A stretch of 64,000 bases of DNA from JAKANT01 sp035502095 (GCA_035502095.1 DATJUX010000041.1:1-64000), one strand, 5' to 3'; positions 7,918-17,305 are shown, counted from the stretch's first letter. A program made the numbers and translations. The notes: generated by a model from the letters alone, not told the origin.

Positions 7918-8997
7918 TCAGGCGTCGCCGAGCGCCGCGAGCAACTCGGCCTGATGCTCGGCCGTCAGCGCCGCGGTCAGTTCGTCCAGGTCGCCGTCCA
8001 TGATCTGTTCGATCTTGTAGAGCGTCAGGTTGATGCGGTGATCGGTGACGCGCCCCTGCGGAAAGTTGTACGTGCGGATGCGCTCGCTGCGGTCGCCCGA
8101 TCCGATCAGGCTGCGCCGGGTCGAGGCTTCCTTCGCCTGCTGCGCGCGCAACTGCTGGTCCTTGATGCGCGCGGCGAGGATCTTCAGCGCCCGCTCCTTG
8201 TTCTTGTGCTGGCTGCGGTCGTCCTGGCATTCGACCACGATGCCGGTCGGCAGGTGCGTGATGCGCACCGCCGATTCGGTCTTGTTGACGTGCTGGCCGC
8301 CGGCGCCGGACGCGCGGAACACGTCGATGCGGATCTCGGTCGGATCGATCTTGACGTCGTCGATGTCGTCGGCCTCGGGCAGCACCGCGACCGTGCAGGC
8401 CGACGTGTGGATGCGGCCTTGCGCTTCGGTCTGCGGAACGCGCTGCACGCGATGCCCGCCCGACTCGAACTTGAGCTTCGAATAGGCGCCGGCACCGACG
8501 ATGCGCACGATCACCTCCTTGTAGCCGCCAAGGTCCGACGCGCTCTCGGAGATCGTCTCTACCTGCCAGCGCTGGCGCTCGGCGTAGCGCAGGTACATGC
8601 GCAGCAGATCGCCGGCGAACAAGGCCGATTCCTCGCCGCCGGTGCCGGCACGGATCTCGAGGAAGGTGTTGCGCTCGTCGTTGGGGTCCTTGGGCAGCAG
8701 GAGCCGCTGCAGATCGGAGGCAAGCGTCTCCATGCGCCCGCGCGCGGCGTGCGTCTCCTCTTCGGCGAGCACCTTCATGTCGGGGTCGGCGAGCATTTCC
8801 TGCGCGCTTTCGAGGTCCGCCGCGGCGTGGTTGTAGTCCTGGAAGCGGACGACCACGGGCTCGATTTCGGCCCGCTCGCGCGACAGCGCCTTGAAGCGCT
8901 CCATGTCGCGCGTCGCGTCCTCGCGCGCCAGCAACGCGTCGATCTCGGCGAGACGGCGCTCGAGCTGGCCGAGCTTGTTGCGCATCGAGGGTTTCAT
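7918..8997 (-). CDS. prfA: Peptide chain release factor 1
   Basis: Recognises UAA and UAG stop codons and triggers peptide release on the ribosome. The 359-residue product has the GGQ motif within the segment SGAGGQHVNKTESAVR and the usual coiled N-terminal domain. ATG at 8997 gives the normal family length; an in-frame start 51 bp upstream and a Met four codons inside are less likely. It lies between hemA and prmC, a gene order widely conserved in proteobacteria. Confidence 0.96.
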   Translation of the reverse strand: MKPSMRNKLGQLERRLAEIDALLAREDATRDMERFKALSRERAEIEPVVVRFQDYNHAAADLESAQEMLADPDMKVLAEEETHAARGRMETLASDLQRLLLPKDPNDERNTFLEIRAGTGGEESALFAGDLLRMYLRYAERQRWQVETISESASDLGGYKEVIVRIVGAGAYSKLKFESGGHRVQRVPQTEAQGRIHTSACTVAVLPEADDIDDVKIDPTEIRIDVFRASGAGGQHVNKTESAVRITHLPTGIVVECQDDRSQHKNKERALKILAARIKDQQLRAQQAKEASTRRSLIGSGDRSERIRTYNFPQGRVTDHRINLTLYKIEQIMDGDLDELTAALTAEHQAELLAALGDA

Positions 8998-9063
8998 GGG
9001 ACCTGCGGGCGAACGGGTGCACGTGATGGCAGCGGCCGGTCGGGCCACACGCCAGCCGCCAGT

Positions 9064-10353
9064 CTAGTTTTCAGCGTCGGGGTAGAAGCGGGCGAACAGC
9101 GCGAGCAGGCGTGCGCGCTCGGCCTCGTCGCCGTCGGCCGCGTGGTGCAGCGCGGAGATGGGCGAGTGCAGCATCTTGTTGGTGAGCGCCTGCGCAAGCT
9201 GTTCGAGCACTGCCTCCGGCGCTTCGCCGCGCGCCAGCAGCTTGCGCGCGCGATCGAGTTCGAGGGCCCGCAGGGTGTGGGCACGCTCGCGCAACCCCTG
9301 GATCACCGGCACGGCCAAACGCGTCTTGAGCCACGACTCGAAATCACGCACCCGGCTTTCGATGATCGCCTCGGCTTGAGCGACCGCCGCTAGGCGCGTC
9401 TCGGTTCCGCTCTGGATGATCCTGCCGAGTTCGTCGACCGTGTAGACGTACACGTCGTCGAGCCGGGCGACTTCCGGTTCGACGTCGCGCGGCACTGCGA
9501 GGTCGACGATGAACATGGGGCGGTGGCGGCGGCTGCGCACCGCCCGCTCGACCATGCCCAGTCCGATGATCGGCAGCGTGCTTGCGGTGCACGAAACCAC
9601 GATGTCGAACCGGGACAACTGGTCGGGCAGATCCTTGAGCGGCATGGCCTGCCCGTGCAGGCGATTGGCGAGCGCCTCGGCGCGTTCGACCGTGCGATTG
9701 GCCACCGCGATCGACTTGGGATGGCGCGCGCCGAAGTGCGTTGCCGTGAGCTCGATCATCTCGCCGGCGCCGACGAAAAGGACGTTGCACTCGCTCAGTT
9801 CGCCGAAAATCCGCTCCGCCACCCGCACGGCCGCCGCGGCCATCGAGACCGACTGCGTGCCGATTTCGGTCGTGCTGCGCACCTCCTTCGCGACGGCGAA
9901 GGTGTGCTGGAACAGATGGTGCAGAAGCGGTCCCATGCCGCCCGCCTCGCGGGCGAGCTTCTCGGCCTGCTTCATCTGGCCGAGGATCTGCGGCTCGCCG
10001 ATCACCATCGATTCGAGGCCGCTCGCCACGCGGAATGCGTGGCGGACCGCGTTCGACTGCGGCAGGACGTAGGAAGCCTTGCGGATTTCGCCGCTGTCCA
10101 GGTGCTTGGCGCTCGCGATGAACTCGGCGAGCGCGATCCCGGCCGCCTGCGGCTCCTCGACGGCGCAATAGAGCTCGGTGCGATTGCACGTCGACACGAT
10201 CGCCGCCTCGCTCACCTGGCCCGCGTCGCGCGCGGCGAGGCGATCGCGCAGGCTCGCGATCGCGTTGCCCACCTCGTCGGGCACGAACGCGACCCGTTCG
10301 CGCAACGCGAGCGGAGCGGTCTGGTGATTGAGGCCGAGGGCGAGCAACTGCAC
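9064..10353 (-). CDS. hemA: Glutamyl-tRNA reductase
   Basis: Reduces glutamyl-tRNA(Glu) to glutamate-1-semialdehyde with NADPH, the first committed step of tetrapyrrole synthesis. The 429-residue product begins with the conserved QLLALGLNHQTAPLALRE block, carries the catalytic Cys in STCNRTELY, and has a NADPH-binding domain and a C-terminal dimerisation helix. The start is taken as GTG at 10353, which places the conserved block at the N-terminus; ATG at 10377 would add eight residues. Neither has a strong ribosome-binding site. It is the first gene of a minus-strand run that reaches the chagasin-like gene at 5378. Confidence 0.95.
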   Translation of the reverse strand: MQLLALGLNHQTAPLALRERVAFVPDEVGNAIASLRDRLAARDAGQVSEAAIVSTCNRTELYCAVEEPQAAGIALAEFIASAKHLDSGEIRKASYVLPQSNAVRHAFRVASGLESMVIGEPQILGQMKQAEKLAREAGGMGPLLHHLFQHTFAVAKEVRSTTEIGTQSVSMAAAAVRVAERIFGELSECNVLFVGAGEMIELTATHFGARHPKSIAVANRTVERAEALANRLHGQAMPLKDLPDQLSRFDIVVSCTASTLPIIGLGMVERAVRSRRHRPMFIVDLAVPRDVEPEVARLDDVYVYTVDELGRIIQSGTETRLAAVAQAEAIIESRVRDFESWLKTRLAVPVIQGLRERAHTLRALELDRARKLLARGEAPEAVLEQLAQALTNKMLHSPISALHHAADGDEAERARLLALFARFYPDAEN

Positions 10354-10774
10354 GGTCGATCCGGAATGCCGGCGCATCGGTGTCGGGGTGCGCGGATTAT
10401 AGGTTTCCGAGGCGAATCGCACCGGATTTGCGTCAAGCCGAGCCGAACGGATGGGCGGTCCGTCGGCGGCTTTCTCGCCGCCTGGCTTGAGGCCCGCGTC
10501 ATCCGAATATCCGCCGGTCGCCTGCGTGCGTCGCGATCGGCCCGACATCCTGGGGGTAACCCGTTTAGGCGGCAAGCCGGCCCACTTTTCCGCCGATGGA
10601 CCGGGCACCGTGACAGGAAGACTTGTGGTGCTGCCGGGCGGGCGGCAGGCAGCGCGTCGTGGCGGCGACCAGTCCCCCGGGCCAGAACGGGCGAACCCGA
10701 TCGGACGGAACGCGCGGGCAAGGCCGCAGTGCGGCGCCGTCGACTCGAGTCGGCGGCGATACGACGGAGGTTGG
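10354..10774. other. Divergent intergenic region between hemA and chemoreceptor genes
   Basis: About 420 bp without a supported gene. It must hold the hemA promoter and the chemoreceptor promoter. Only the ribosome-binding site GGAGG at 10766-10770 could be identified with confidence; no clear operator or riboswitch was recognised. Confidence 0.5.
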
Positions 10775-12451
10775 ATGCGGATGAAGTGGAAAATGCTTGC
10801 AGCACCGGTGGCTGCGGTGTTGCTGATGCTCCTCATTGCCGGCGTCGCGGTGTGGGGCATGCAGCATCAACGCCATGCGCTCACCGATCTGAAAGGCATC
10901 TACCTGGAGCATCGACGCACGACCAACAACGTGCGTTTTGCGCTCGCCTCCGAGTCTGCACGGGTGTTCCGCGTGCTCGCACAACGTCCCGCGCTCGACG
11001 CGAAGAGCATCGAAGGCGAACGGACCGCCCTGAGGAAGAATCTCGACGACGCCGCGGCGCAGCTGCAGAGGATCGATATCCCGGAGACCAACGACGAGCA
11101 GGGCCTGATCAAGGCGGCGCTGGCGGAGATCGGGCTGTTCGCGAAGAAAGCCGACGACGCGCTCGATGCGGCCGCCGGCGACGTCAAGGCGGGCGCGGGC
11201 GCGATGGCTGCCGCGGATGCGCAGTACAAGCGGGCCATCGAATCCGTGGTGATGCTTGGCAAGTTCGTCAACGGCCGTGCCGACGTCCTGATCGAGAACG
11301 CGCAGGCGGACGCCGTGCTGGCCGCATGGCTGGTCTGGGTCCTGGTCGTGATCGCGGCGGCCGGCGCGCTGGCGGTCTCCATGTTGTTTGCCCGCCGTAC
11401 CGTGAGCGAGCTGGTCGCGCTGGCCCGCGGCGCGCACGACCTGGCGAGCGGCAACCTCGACGTTCCTTTCTCGATCCGATCGCGCGATGAAGTGGGCGAG
11501 ATGGCGCGCGCGCTCGAAGGCATGCGCGAGGCGCTGACGCGCGTGATCGTCGACATCCGCGGCACGGCGGAATCGATCCGCCTCGCGTCGTCCGAGGTCG
11601 CGCAGGGCAACCAGGACCTGTCGAGCCGCACCGAGCAGCAGGCCGGCAGCCTCCAGCAGACCGCGGCGTCGATGGACCAGATGACCAGCACCGTGAAGCA
11701 CAACGCCGACACCGCGAGCCAGGCCAGCCAGCTGGCCAGCGCGGCCTCCGAGGTTGCGGCGCGTGGCGGGGTGGTCGTCGGCCAGGTTGTCGCGCGGATG
11801 GGCGAGATCAGTCAATCCAGCCGCAAGATCGAGGAGATCATCGCGGTGATCGACGGCATCGCCTTCCAGACCAACATCCTTGCGCTCAACGCCGCGGTGG
11901 AAGCGGCGCGCGCCGGCGAACAGGGTCGCGGGTTTGCCGTGGTGGCAGGCGAAGTGCGCAATCTGGCTCAACGCAGCGCGCAGGCCGCGCGCGAGATCAA
12001 GAGCCTGATCTCGGACTCGGTGACCAAGGTCGAGTCCGGCAGCGCGCTGGTGCACGAGGCCGGCCAGACGATGGACGACATCGTTGCGCAGGTAAAGCGT
12101 GTCACCGATCTGATCGGAGAGATCACGAGCGCGACGCGCGAGCAGAGTTCGGGCATCGGCCAGGTCAACCGGGCGGTGACGCAACTCGACCAGATGACCC
12201 AGCAGAACGCGGCCCTGGTCGAGCAGAGCGCGGCCGCCGCGCAAAGCCTGAAGGAGCAGGCCGATCGGCTCGCCGAGACGGTCGCGATGTTCAAGGCCGG
12301 CGGTGCCGGGGCCCGGCCCGTGATCGCGGCGGCGCGCACACCCATGCAGAGCGCTGCGCCGGTGCAGAGGAAGGAAATCGTTCCGGCCCGACCAACTGCG
12401 GCGAAACTCGCCGCGGCGGGCCAGGTCAACGACGACTGGGAAGAGTTCTAG
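10775..12451 (+). CDS. Methyl-accepting chemotaxis protein
   Basis: A transmembrane chemoreceptor of 558 residues. A first membrane helix (about residues 8-28) is followed by a periplasmic four-helix-bundle-like sensor (about 30-175), a second helix beginning near AAWLVWVLVVIAAAGALAV, a HAMP domain, and a long cytoplasmic coiled coil whose hairpin tip carries the invariant AFQTNILALNAAVEAARAGE block that contacts CheA and CheW. The C-terminus ends in DDWEEF, which fits the WxxF-type pentapeptide that tethers CheR and CheB. The start at 10775 is supported by GGAGG five bases upstream. No che genes are in the window, so it feeds a pathway encoded elsewhere. The ligand is unknown. Confidence 0.95.
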   Translation: MRMKWKMLAAPVAAVLLMLLIAGVAVWGMQHQRHALTDLKGIYLEHRRTTNNVRFALASESARVFRVLAQRPALDAKSIEGERTALRKNLDDAAAQLQRIDIPETNDEQGLIKAALAEIGLFAKKADDALDAAAGDVKAGAGAMAAADAQYKRAIESVVMLGKFVNGRADVLIENAQADAVLAAWLVWVLVVIAAAGALAVSMLFARRTVSELVALARGAHDLASGNLDVPFSIRSRDEVGEMARALEGMREALTRVIVDIRGTAESIRLASSEVAQGNQDLSSRTEQQAGSLQQTAASMDQMTSTVKHNADTASQASQLASAASEVAARGGVVVGQVVARMGEISQSSRKIEEIIAVIDGIAFQTNILALNAAVEAARAGEQGRGFAVVAGEVRNLAQRSAQAAREIKSLISDSVTKVESGSALVHEAGQTMDDIVAQVKRVTDLIGEITSATREQSSGIGQVNRAVTQLDQMTQQNAALVEQSAAAAQSLKEQADRLAETVAMFKAGGAGARPVIAAARTPMQSAAPVQRKEIVPARPTAAKLAAAGQVNDDWEEF

Positions 12452-12480
12452 GCGGCTCCGGCGCGCGCGCAGGGGCTCGT

Positions 12481-13155
12481 TCACCCGGCGAGCTGCTCGT
12501 AGAGATCGATATGCAGGCGCAGTGCTCGCTGCGCCTCGTCCGCGATGCGGTCGACCTCCGTCGCGTCGGCGGGGATCGCATCCAGCCCGGCGCGGAATCG
12601 TGCTACCAGCACGTCGATGTCCTCGGCCGAGCCGAACTGGTAGAACCGGGAGCCGGCTTCGCCGAGACCGAGCCGCTCGGCGACCAGCTGATAGACGATC
12701 TGGCCGTCGCTCAGGTCACCCAGGTAGCGCACGTAGGCGTGCGCGACGAGCAATGCGGGCTCGGCACTCGAGATCTCGTCCAGCCGCGCGCGGTAGCTGG
12801 CCGCGGCGGGCAACACGGCGATCTCCTCGGCCCATCGGTCACCATGCAGGAAGCGCAGGTCGCTTTCGATGTTCGCGCGCCGGAACAACGCGCGGAACAG
12901 GATCGGTGCCAGCAATGGATGCTCGAAGCGGGCCTCGAGCGCCGTCTCCAGCCCGGCGTAGATCTCGTGCAGGTTGCGCAGCAACGCGCCGTAGCCCGGG
13001 CGCTCGATGCGGCCGAGAAGAAGCCTTTGCATGATCCCGCTGCGTTGCGCCTGGCGATGCAGGTCGCGCGTGGCGTGCTTGAGCCGCCCTCGCAGCCCAA
13101 GGCCCGCGGCATCACGCTGTCCTGCGGCGTCGCTGGAAGGGGGGTCCGTCGTCAA
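12481..13155 (-). CDS. Biliverdin-producing heme oxygenase
   Basis: Cleaves heme to biliverdin, CO and iron. The 224-residue, all-helical product carries the proximal-His region RLKHATRDLHRQAQ and the signature AHAYVRYLGDLSDGQ on the distal helix, where the two glycines allow heme access. TTG at 13155 is the preferred start, preceded by AGGA. It is transcribed away from the pca genes. No TonB receptor or hemin transporter lies nearby, so it may serve internal heme turnover or a bilin-binding photoreceptor as well as iron release; the choice is open. Confidence 0.88.
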   Translation of the reverse strand: MTTDPPSSDAAGQRDAAGLGLRGRLKHATRDLHRQAQRSGIMQRLLLGRIERPGYGALLRNLHEIYAGLETALEARFEHPLLAPILFRALFRRANIESDLRFLHGDRWAEEIAVLPAAASYRARLDEISSAEPALLVAHAYVRYLGDLSDGQIVYQLVAERLGLGEAGSRFYQFGSAEDIDVLVARFRAGLDAIPADATEVDRIADEAQRALRLHIDLYEQLAG

Positions 13156-13377
13156 TCTGCCAATCCTGTGGCGCGATACCTCTGGGAGTTGCGGCGTTGC
13201 CGCGAGTTCCTGCCTGCGACCGAGTTTACGGGGAGCGTCCCCTCGCTCCGCGTGCATATTCGACGCGGCGCCGATACGACGATCACGGCCACGCAGCGCG
13301 CGGGCGCCGAAGCCTGCCCCGGCAACCGGCGGCGATGGCACACTTGGCCGATTCGGCCCATCCGATGGCGACGTTCG

Positions 13378-14070
13378 ATGATCGACAAGGTGTTCGAATC
13401 GGCGCTCGACGCGCTGCGTGACGTACGCGACGGCGCAACGGTGATGATCGGCGGCTTCGGCACGGCAGGACAACCGGCCGAACTCGTGGACGCGCTGATC
13501 GCGCAAGGGGCGCGCGACCTGACCATCATCAACAACAACGCTGGCAACGGCGAGATCGGCCTGGCGGCGCTGATCAAGGCGCGCCGGGTGAAGAAGATCG
13601 TCTGCTCGTTCCCGCGCCAGACCGACTCGTATCACTTCGACGCGCTCTATCGCGCCGGCGCGATAGAGCTCGAGCTGGTTCCGCAGGGCAATCTCGCGTG
13701 CCGGATCGAAGCGGGCGGGAGCGGCCTCGGCGCGATCTACACGCCGACCGGCTTCGGCACCCGGCTCGCGGAGGGCAAGGAGGCGCGCCGCTTCGACGGG
13801 CGCGACTACGTGCTCGAGCTGCCCCTGCGCGCGGACTTCGCGCTCATCAAGGCCGAGCGCGGCGATCGCTGGGGCAATCTGACCTATCGCAAGGCCGCGC
13901 GCAACTTCGGTCCGATCATGGCGCGCGCGGCGCAGTGCACGGTGGCGCAGGTCGCCGAGGTGGTGCCGCTCGGGGCGCTCGACCCCGAGGTGATCGTGAC
14001 GCCGGGCATCTTCGTGCACCGCGTGGTGGCGGTCGGGCCCGGGCGTGCCGCAGCACAGGGGGAATCGTGA
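13378..14070 (+). CDS. pcaI: 3-oxoadipate CoA-transferase, alpha subunit
   Basis: With the next gene it transfers CoA from succinyl-CoA to 3-oxoadipate in the beta-ketoadipate pathway. The 230-residue product has the CoA-transferase family I pattern: the GGFGTAGQP glycine loop near the N-terminus and the segment GSGLGAIYTPTGFGT. It overlaps pcaJ by four bases (GTGA), as expected for a heteromeric enzyme. A closely related alternative is succinyl-CoA:3-oxoacid CoA-transferase (scoA); the thiolase two genes down favours the pca assignment. Confidence 0.85.
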   Translation: MIDKVFESALDALRDVRDGATVMIGGFGTAGQPAELVDALIAQGARDLTIINNNAGNGEIGLAALIKARRVKKIVCSFPRQTDSYHFDALYRAGAIELELVPQGNLACRIEAGGSGLGAIYTPTGFGTRLAEGKEARRFDGRDYVLELPLRADFALIKAERGDRWGNLTYRKAARNFGPIMARAAQCTVAQVAEVVPLGALDPEVIVTPGIFVHRVVAVGPGRAAAQGES

Positions 14071-14708
14071 AGCCGCTCACCCGAAACCAGCTTGCGGCGC
14101 GCGTGGCGCGCGACATTCCCGAAGGCGCCTATGTGAACCTCGGCATCGGCGCGCCGACGCTGATCGCCAATTTCCTGCCGCGCGACCGCGAGATCTTCCT
14201 GCACAGCGAAAACGGCATTCTCGGCATGGGCCCCGCGCCGCCGCAAGGGCAGGAAGACTGGGACCTCATCAATGCGGGCAAGCAGCCGGTGACCCTGCTT
14301 ACCGGCGGCGCTTATTTTCATCACGGCGATTCGTTCGCGATGATGCGCGGCGGCCACCTTGATATCTGCGTGCTGGGCGCGTTCCAGGTCTCCGCAAGCG
14401 GCGACCTCGCCAACTGGCACACGGGCCAGCCGGATGCGATTCCCGCCGTCGGCGGTGCGATGGATCTCGCGGTCGGAGCGCGTCACGTGTTCGTGATGAT
14501 GGATCACGCGACCAGGCAGGGCGAAGCGAAGATCGTCGAGCGCTGCACGTATCCGCTCACCGCCGCCGCCTGCGTCGACCGCATCTATACCGACCTTGCA
14601 GTGCTGGACGTGACCGCGCGCGGGCTGGTGGCGCGCGAACTCGTCGCGGGCCTGACGTTCGAAGAACTGCAGCGCAGGACCGCCGCGCCGTTGCTGCGCG
14701 GGATGTGA
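14067..14708 (+). CDS. pcaJ: 3-oxoadipate CoA-transferase, beta subunit
   Basis: Catalytic subunit of the CoA-transferase. The 213-residue product contains the SENGILGMGP motif whose glutamate forms the covalent enzyme-CoA thioester, and the N-terminal YVNLGIGAPTL loop. It starts with GTG at 14067, overlapping the alpha-subunit stop, so the two are translationally coupled. Confidence 0.87.
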   Translation: MKPLTRNQLAARVARDIPEGAYVNLGIGAPTLIANFLPRDREIFLHSENGILGMGPAPPQGQEDWDLINAGKQPVTLLTGGAYFHHGDSFAMMRGGHLDICVLGAFQVSASGDLANWHTGQPDAIPAVGGAMDLAVGARHVFVMMDHATRQGEAKIVERCTYPLTAAACVDRIYTDLAVLDVTARGLVARELVAGLTFEELQRRTAAPLLRGM

Positions 14709-14724
14709 CCGGGAGAACGTGACG

Positions 14725-15927
14725 ATGAACCAAGCCTATATCTGCGATGCGATCCGTACGCCGGTCGGCCGCTACGCCGGCGCACTGTCCGGCGTGCGCA
14801 CCGACGATCTCGCCGCGATCCCGCTGAAAGCGCTGATGGAGCGCAACAAGTCGGTCGACTGGGCCGCGGTCGACGATGTCGTGTACGGCTGCGCCAACCA
14901 GGCCGGCGAGGACAATCGCAACGTCGGGCGCATGGCGCTTTTGCTTGCCGGGCTGCCGCAGGAGGTCCCGGCCGACACGGTGAACCGCCTGTGCGGCTCC
15001 AGCCTCGATGCGCTCGCCATCGCGGCGCGCGCGATCAAGAGCGACGAAGCCGACCTCGTCCTCGCCGGGGGCGTGGAAAGCATGTCGCGGGCGCCGTTCG
15101 TGATGCCGAAGGCGGCCGAGGCGTTTGCGCGCACCAACGCCGTCTACGACACCACCATCGGCTGGCGCTTCGTCAACCCGGCGCTGAAGGCGAAGTACGG
15201 CATCGACTCGATGCCCGAGACCGCCGAGAACGTCGCCGAGCAGTTCGGCATCGCGCGCAAGGATCAGGACGCCTTCGCGCTGCGCAGCCAGCAGCGTGCG
15301 GCGGCCGCGATCAAGTCCGGCCGCCTCGCCGAAGAGATCGTGCCGGTGACCTTGCCCGCGAAGAAGGGCGATCCCGTCGTGTTCGCCACCGACGAACACC
15401 CGCGTGAGACCACCCTCGAGGCACTTGCCAGGCTCAAGGGCGTGGTCAGGCCCGAGGGGACCGTGACGGCGGGCAACGCATCGGGGGTCAACGATGGCGC
15501 GTGTGCGCTGATCGTCGCCTCGGAGGCCGCCGCGCGCAGGTTCGGGCTTGCGCCGCGTGCACGCGTCGTGGCTGCTGCAGTGGCCGGTGTTGCGCCGCGC
15601 ATCATGGGCATCGGACCCGCACCGGCGACCCGCAGGGTGCTGGAGCGCGCGCGGCTCAAGCTGGCCCAGATGGACGTGATCGAGCTCAACGAGGCGTTTG
15701 CGGCGCAGGCGCTCGCCGTGACACGCGACCTCGGCCTGCCCGACGATGCCGCGCACGTGAATCCGAACGGCGGGGCCATCGCGATCGGCCATCCGCTCGG
15801 GGCAAGCGGGGCGCGGCTCGCGACGACCGCGCTCTATCAATTGCTTCGCACCGGCGGACGTTATGCGCTGTGCACGATGTGCATCGGTGTCGGCCAGGGC
15901 ATCGCGGTCGTCATCGAGCGGGTCTGA
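14725..15927 (+). CDS. pcaF: 3-oxoadipyl-CoA thiolase
   Basis: Cleaves 3-oxoadipyl-CoA to succinyl-CoA and acetyl-CoA, ending the beta-ketoadipate pathway. The 400-residue product has the nucleophile Cys90 in VNRLCGSSLDA, the NEAFAAQALA block, the GHPLGASGAR block and the second catalytic Cys in CTMCIGVGQG. ATG at 14725 is preferred, with GGGAG nine bases before it; a GTG at 14719 would be too close to that site. It follows pcaIJ in one operon. Upstream ring-cleavage genes (pcaGH, catA) are not in the window. Confidence 0.93.
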   Translation: MNQAYICDAIRTPVGRYAGALSGVRTDDLAAIPLKALMERNKSVDWAAVDDVVYGCANQAGEDNRNVGRMALLLAGLPQEVPADTVNRLCGSSLDALAIAARAIKSDEADLVLAGGVESMSRAPFVMPKAAEAFARTNAVYDTTIGWRFVNPALKAKYGIDSMPETAENVAEQFGIARKDQDAFALRSQQRAAAAIKSGRLAEEIVPVTLPAKKGDPVVFATDEHPRETTLEALARLKGVVRPEGTVTAGNASGVNDGACALIVASEAAARRFGLAPRARVVAAAVAGVAPRIMGIGPAPATRRVLERARLKLAQMDVIELNEAFAAQALAVTRDLGLPDDAAHVNPNGGAIAIGHPLGASGARLATTALYQLLRTGGRYALCTMCIGVGQGIAVVIERV

Positions 15928-15987
15928 ACGACGGCCTCGCCTCGGGGCAAAGGAATTTGTCAGGAGTTCGTCGCCGTCGAGTCAGGT

Positions 15988-16842
15988 TTGGTCACACGCC
16001 GGACAGCTTTGGCTCAGCTTGCAGCCCTAGCATCGCAGGCTGTGTTGCACCTCCATGCAAAATCGCAAGCACCCCGAGTGGTGCTCCTGCACGGGCTTCT
16101 GAGCACACCGCGCGAGTTCTTCCTCATTTCGCACGCGCTGCGCCGCCGCGGCATCCGGCACGACGCGCTCGCGATCCCGGGGTACACCAAGGCGGGACGA
16201 ACGGGCCGGCGCACGCGCTGGCGCGCCTGGATCGAAGCCGCGCGGCTTGCGATCGAGAAGGCGACGTCGCCCGATGAACCGCTGATCCTCGGCGGCCTGT
16301 GCACCGGCGGGCTGCTCGCCGCGGGCCTGGCGCCGCGGCTCGGGTCGCGCGTGCGCGGCGTGGCGATGCTCTCGCCGACGTTTTCCTACGACGGCTGGGG
16401 CCTGTCGAAATGGCGCCACTGGCGCCACCTCGCGTACTGGCTCGGTCTCGACCGCTTCATCCGCATTCCCGAGCGCGAGCCGTTCGGGATCAAGAATGCG
16501 CGCATCCGCCGCTGGATCGAACTGGAGATGAGCGCGCGCTCGGACAGCGCCGCGGGCCCGTCGCACCTGCCGCTCTGGGCGTTGAAGGAAAACGAGATGC
16601 TGATCTCGGTCGTGCGCAGCCAGGCGCAGCTGATCGACTGTCCGCTGCTCGTCATGCACGCACGTGAAGACGAGATCACGCAGCTGCGCAGTGTCGAAGG
16701 GTTCTTCGAGTCCGTGAGCGCGGCCGACAAGCGGCTGGTCGTGCTCGAGGACAGTTACCACATCATCACCTTCGACAACGACCGGCAACGCGTCGCGGAC
16801 GAACTGTCCGACTTCGCGCTGCGCGTCGGTGCCTGCGCGTGA
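15988..16842 (+). CDS. Alpha/beta hydrolase with a cysteine nucleophile
   Basis: Predicted thioesterase, acyltransferase or hydrolase of 284 residues. The oxyanion segment VVLLHGLLST is followed by a nucleophile elbow GLCTGG, giving Cys105 where most relatives have Ser; candidate partners are Asp228 (in HAREDEIT) and His258 (in DSYHIITFD). A Cys-Asp-His triad is known from dienelactone hydrolase and polyhydroxyalkanoate synthase (GxCxG). The start is uncertain: TTG at 15988 is the longest choice, and the first 25 residues are poorly conserved. Its stop is followed directly by the acyl carrier protein gene, so it may act on the carrier-bound acyl group. The true substrate cannot be read from sequence. 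Confidence 0.75.
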   Translation: MVTRRTALAQLAALASQAVLHLHAKSQAPRVVLLHGLLSTPREFFLISHALRRRGIRHDALAIPGYTKAGRTGRRTRWRAWIEAARLAIEKATSPDEPLILGGLCTGGLLAAGLAPRLGSRVRGVAMLSPTFSYDGWGLSKWRHWRHLAYWLGLDRFIRIPEREPFGIKNARIRRWIELEMSARSDSAAGPSHLPLWALKENEMLISVVRSQAQLIDCPLLVMHAREDEITQLRSVEGFFESVSAADKRLVVLEDSYHIITFDNDRQRVADELSDFALRVGACA

Positions 16843-16856
16843 TGGCCGGAGCCGAA

Positions 16857-17123
16857 ATGAACAGTACCCTCGACGAACTGCGCAGCCTGATCCGTACCAC
16901 GTTCGACATCGACCCCGCGGATCTCGATTCCGGCAAGTCGATTCTCGAGTACGGCATCGACTCGCTGGCACTGACCGAGCTGCTGTTCGCCGCCGAGGAT
17001 CGTTTCGGCGTCGATCTGTCGGACCGCGACGATTCGGTGACGACGTTGGCGGGACTTGCCGCCTTCATCGATCGCAAGCGCGCCGCCGTTCCGGCCTCGA
17101 CCGTGCAGGCGAGCCCGTCCTAG
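16857..17123 (+). CDS. Stand-alone acyl carrier protein
   Basis: A small (88-residue) acidic carrier protein. The phosphopantetheine attachment motif is complete in EYGIDSLALTELLF, with Ser36 as the modified residue. ATG at 16857 is preferred because GGAG lies six bases upstream; an ATG at 16842 overlaps the preceding stop and would add five residues. It is not the fatty-acid-synthesis acpP, since no fab genes flank it; it sits between a Cys-nucleophile hydrolase and a Rieske dioxygenase. No dedicated ligase or phosphopantetheinyl transferase is nearby. A role in presenting an acyl or aromatic acyl group to these enzymes is possible but inferred. Confidence 0.88.
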   Translation: MNSTLDELRSLIRTTFDIDPADLDSGKSILEYGIDSLALTELLFAAEDRFGVDLSDRDDSVTTLAGLAAFIDRKRAAVPASTVQASPS

Positions 17124-17305
17124 CACCCGAACGACTCGAGGCCGGGCCGGTCGAGCGCCGGCCCGCCCCGGAAATCGACGTCGACCGCAGCGCCGCAAGA
17201 GCGACGCCGCGCGCCGATTCTCGCGCGGATCGTCTGGTGCCAAAATCGAACGCGCGAAGGTCGCGTGTGCGATCGTCTGCACCATCCTGCCGAGGTGCGC
17301 TCCCG

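Noticed and set aside
10378..10860. A long N-terminal extension of HemA
   Set aside because: The open frame continues upstream, but the family begins at the QLLALGLNH block and the extra part has no similarity and overlaps the chemoreceptor start.
12511..13377. A long N-terminal extension of the CoA-transferase alpha subunit
   Set aside because: It runs antiparallel through the heme oxygenase gene and encodes nothing like a CoA-transferase; the enzyme starts at 13378.
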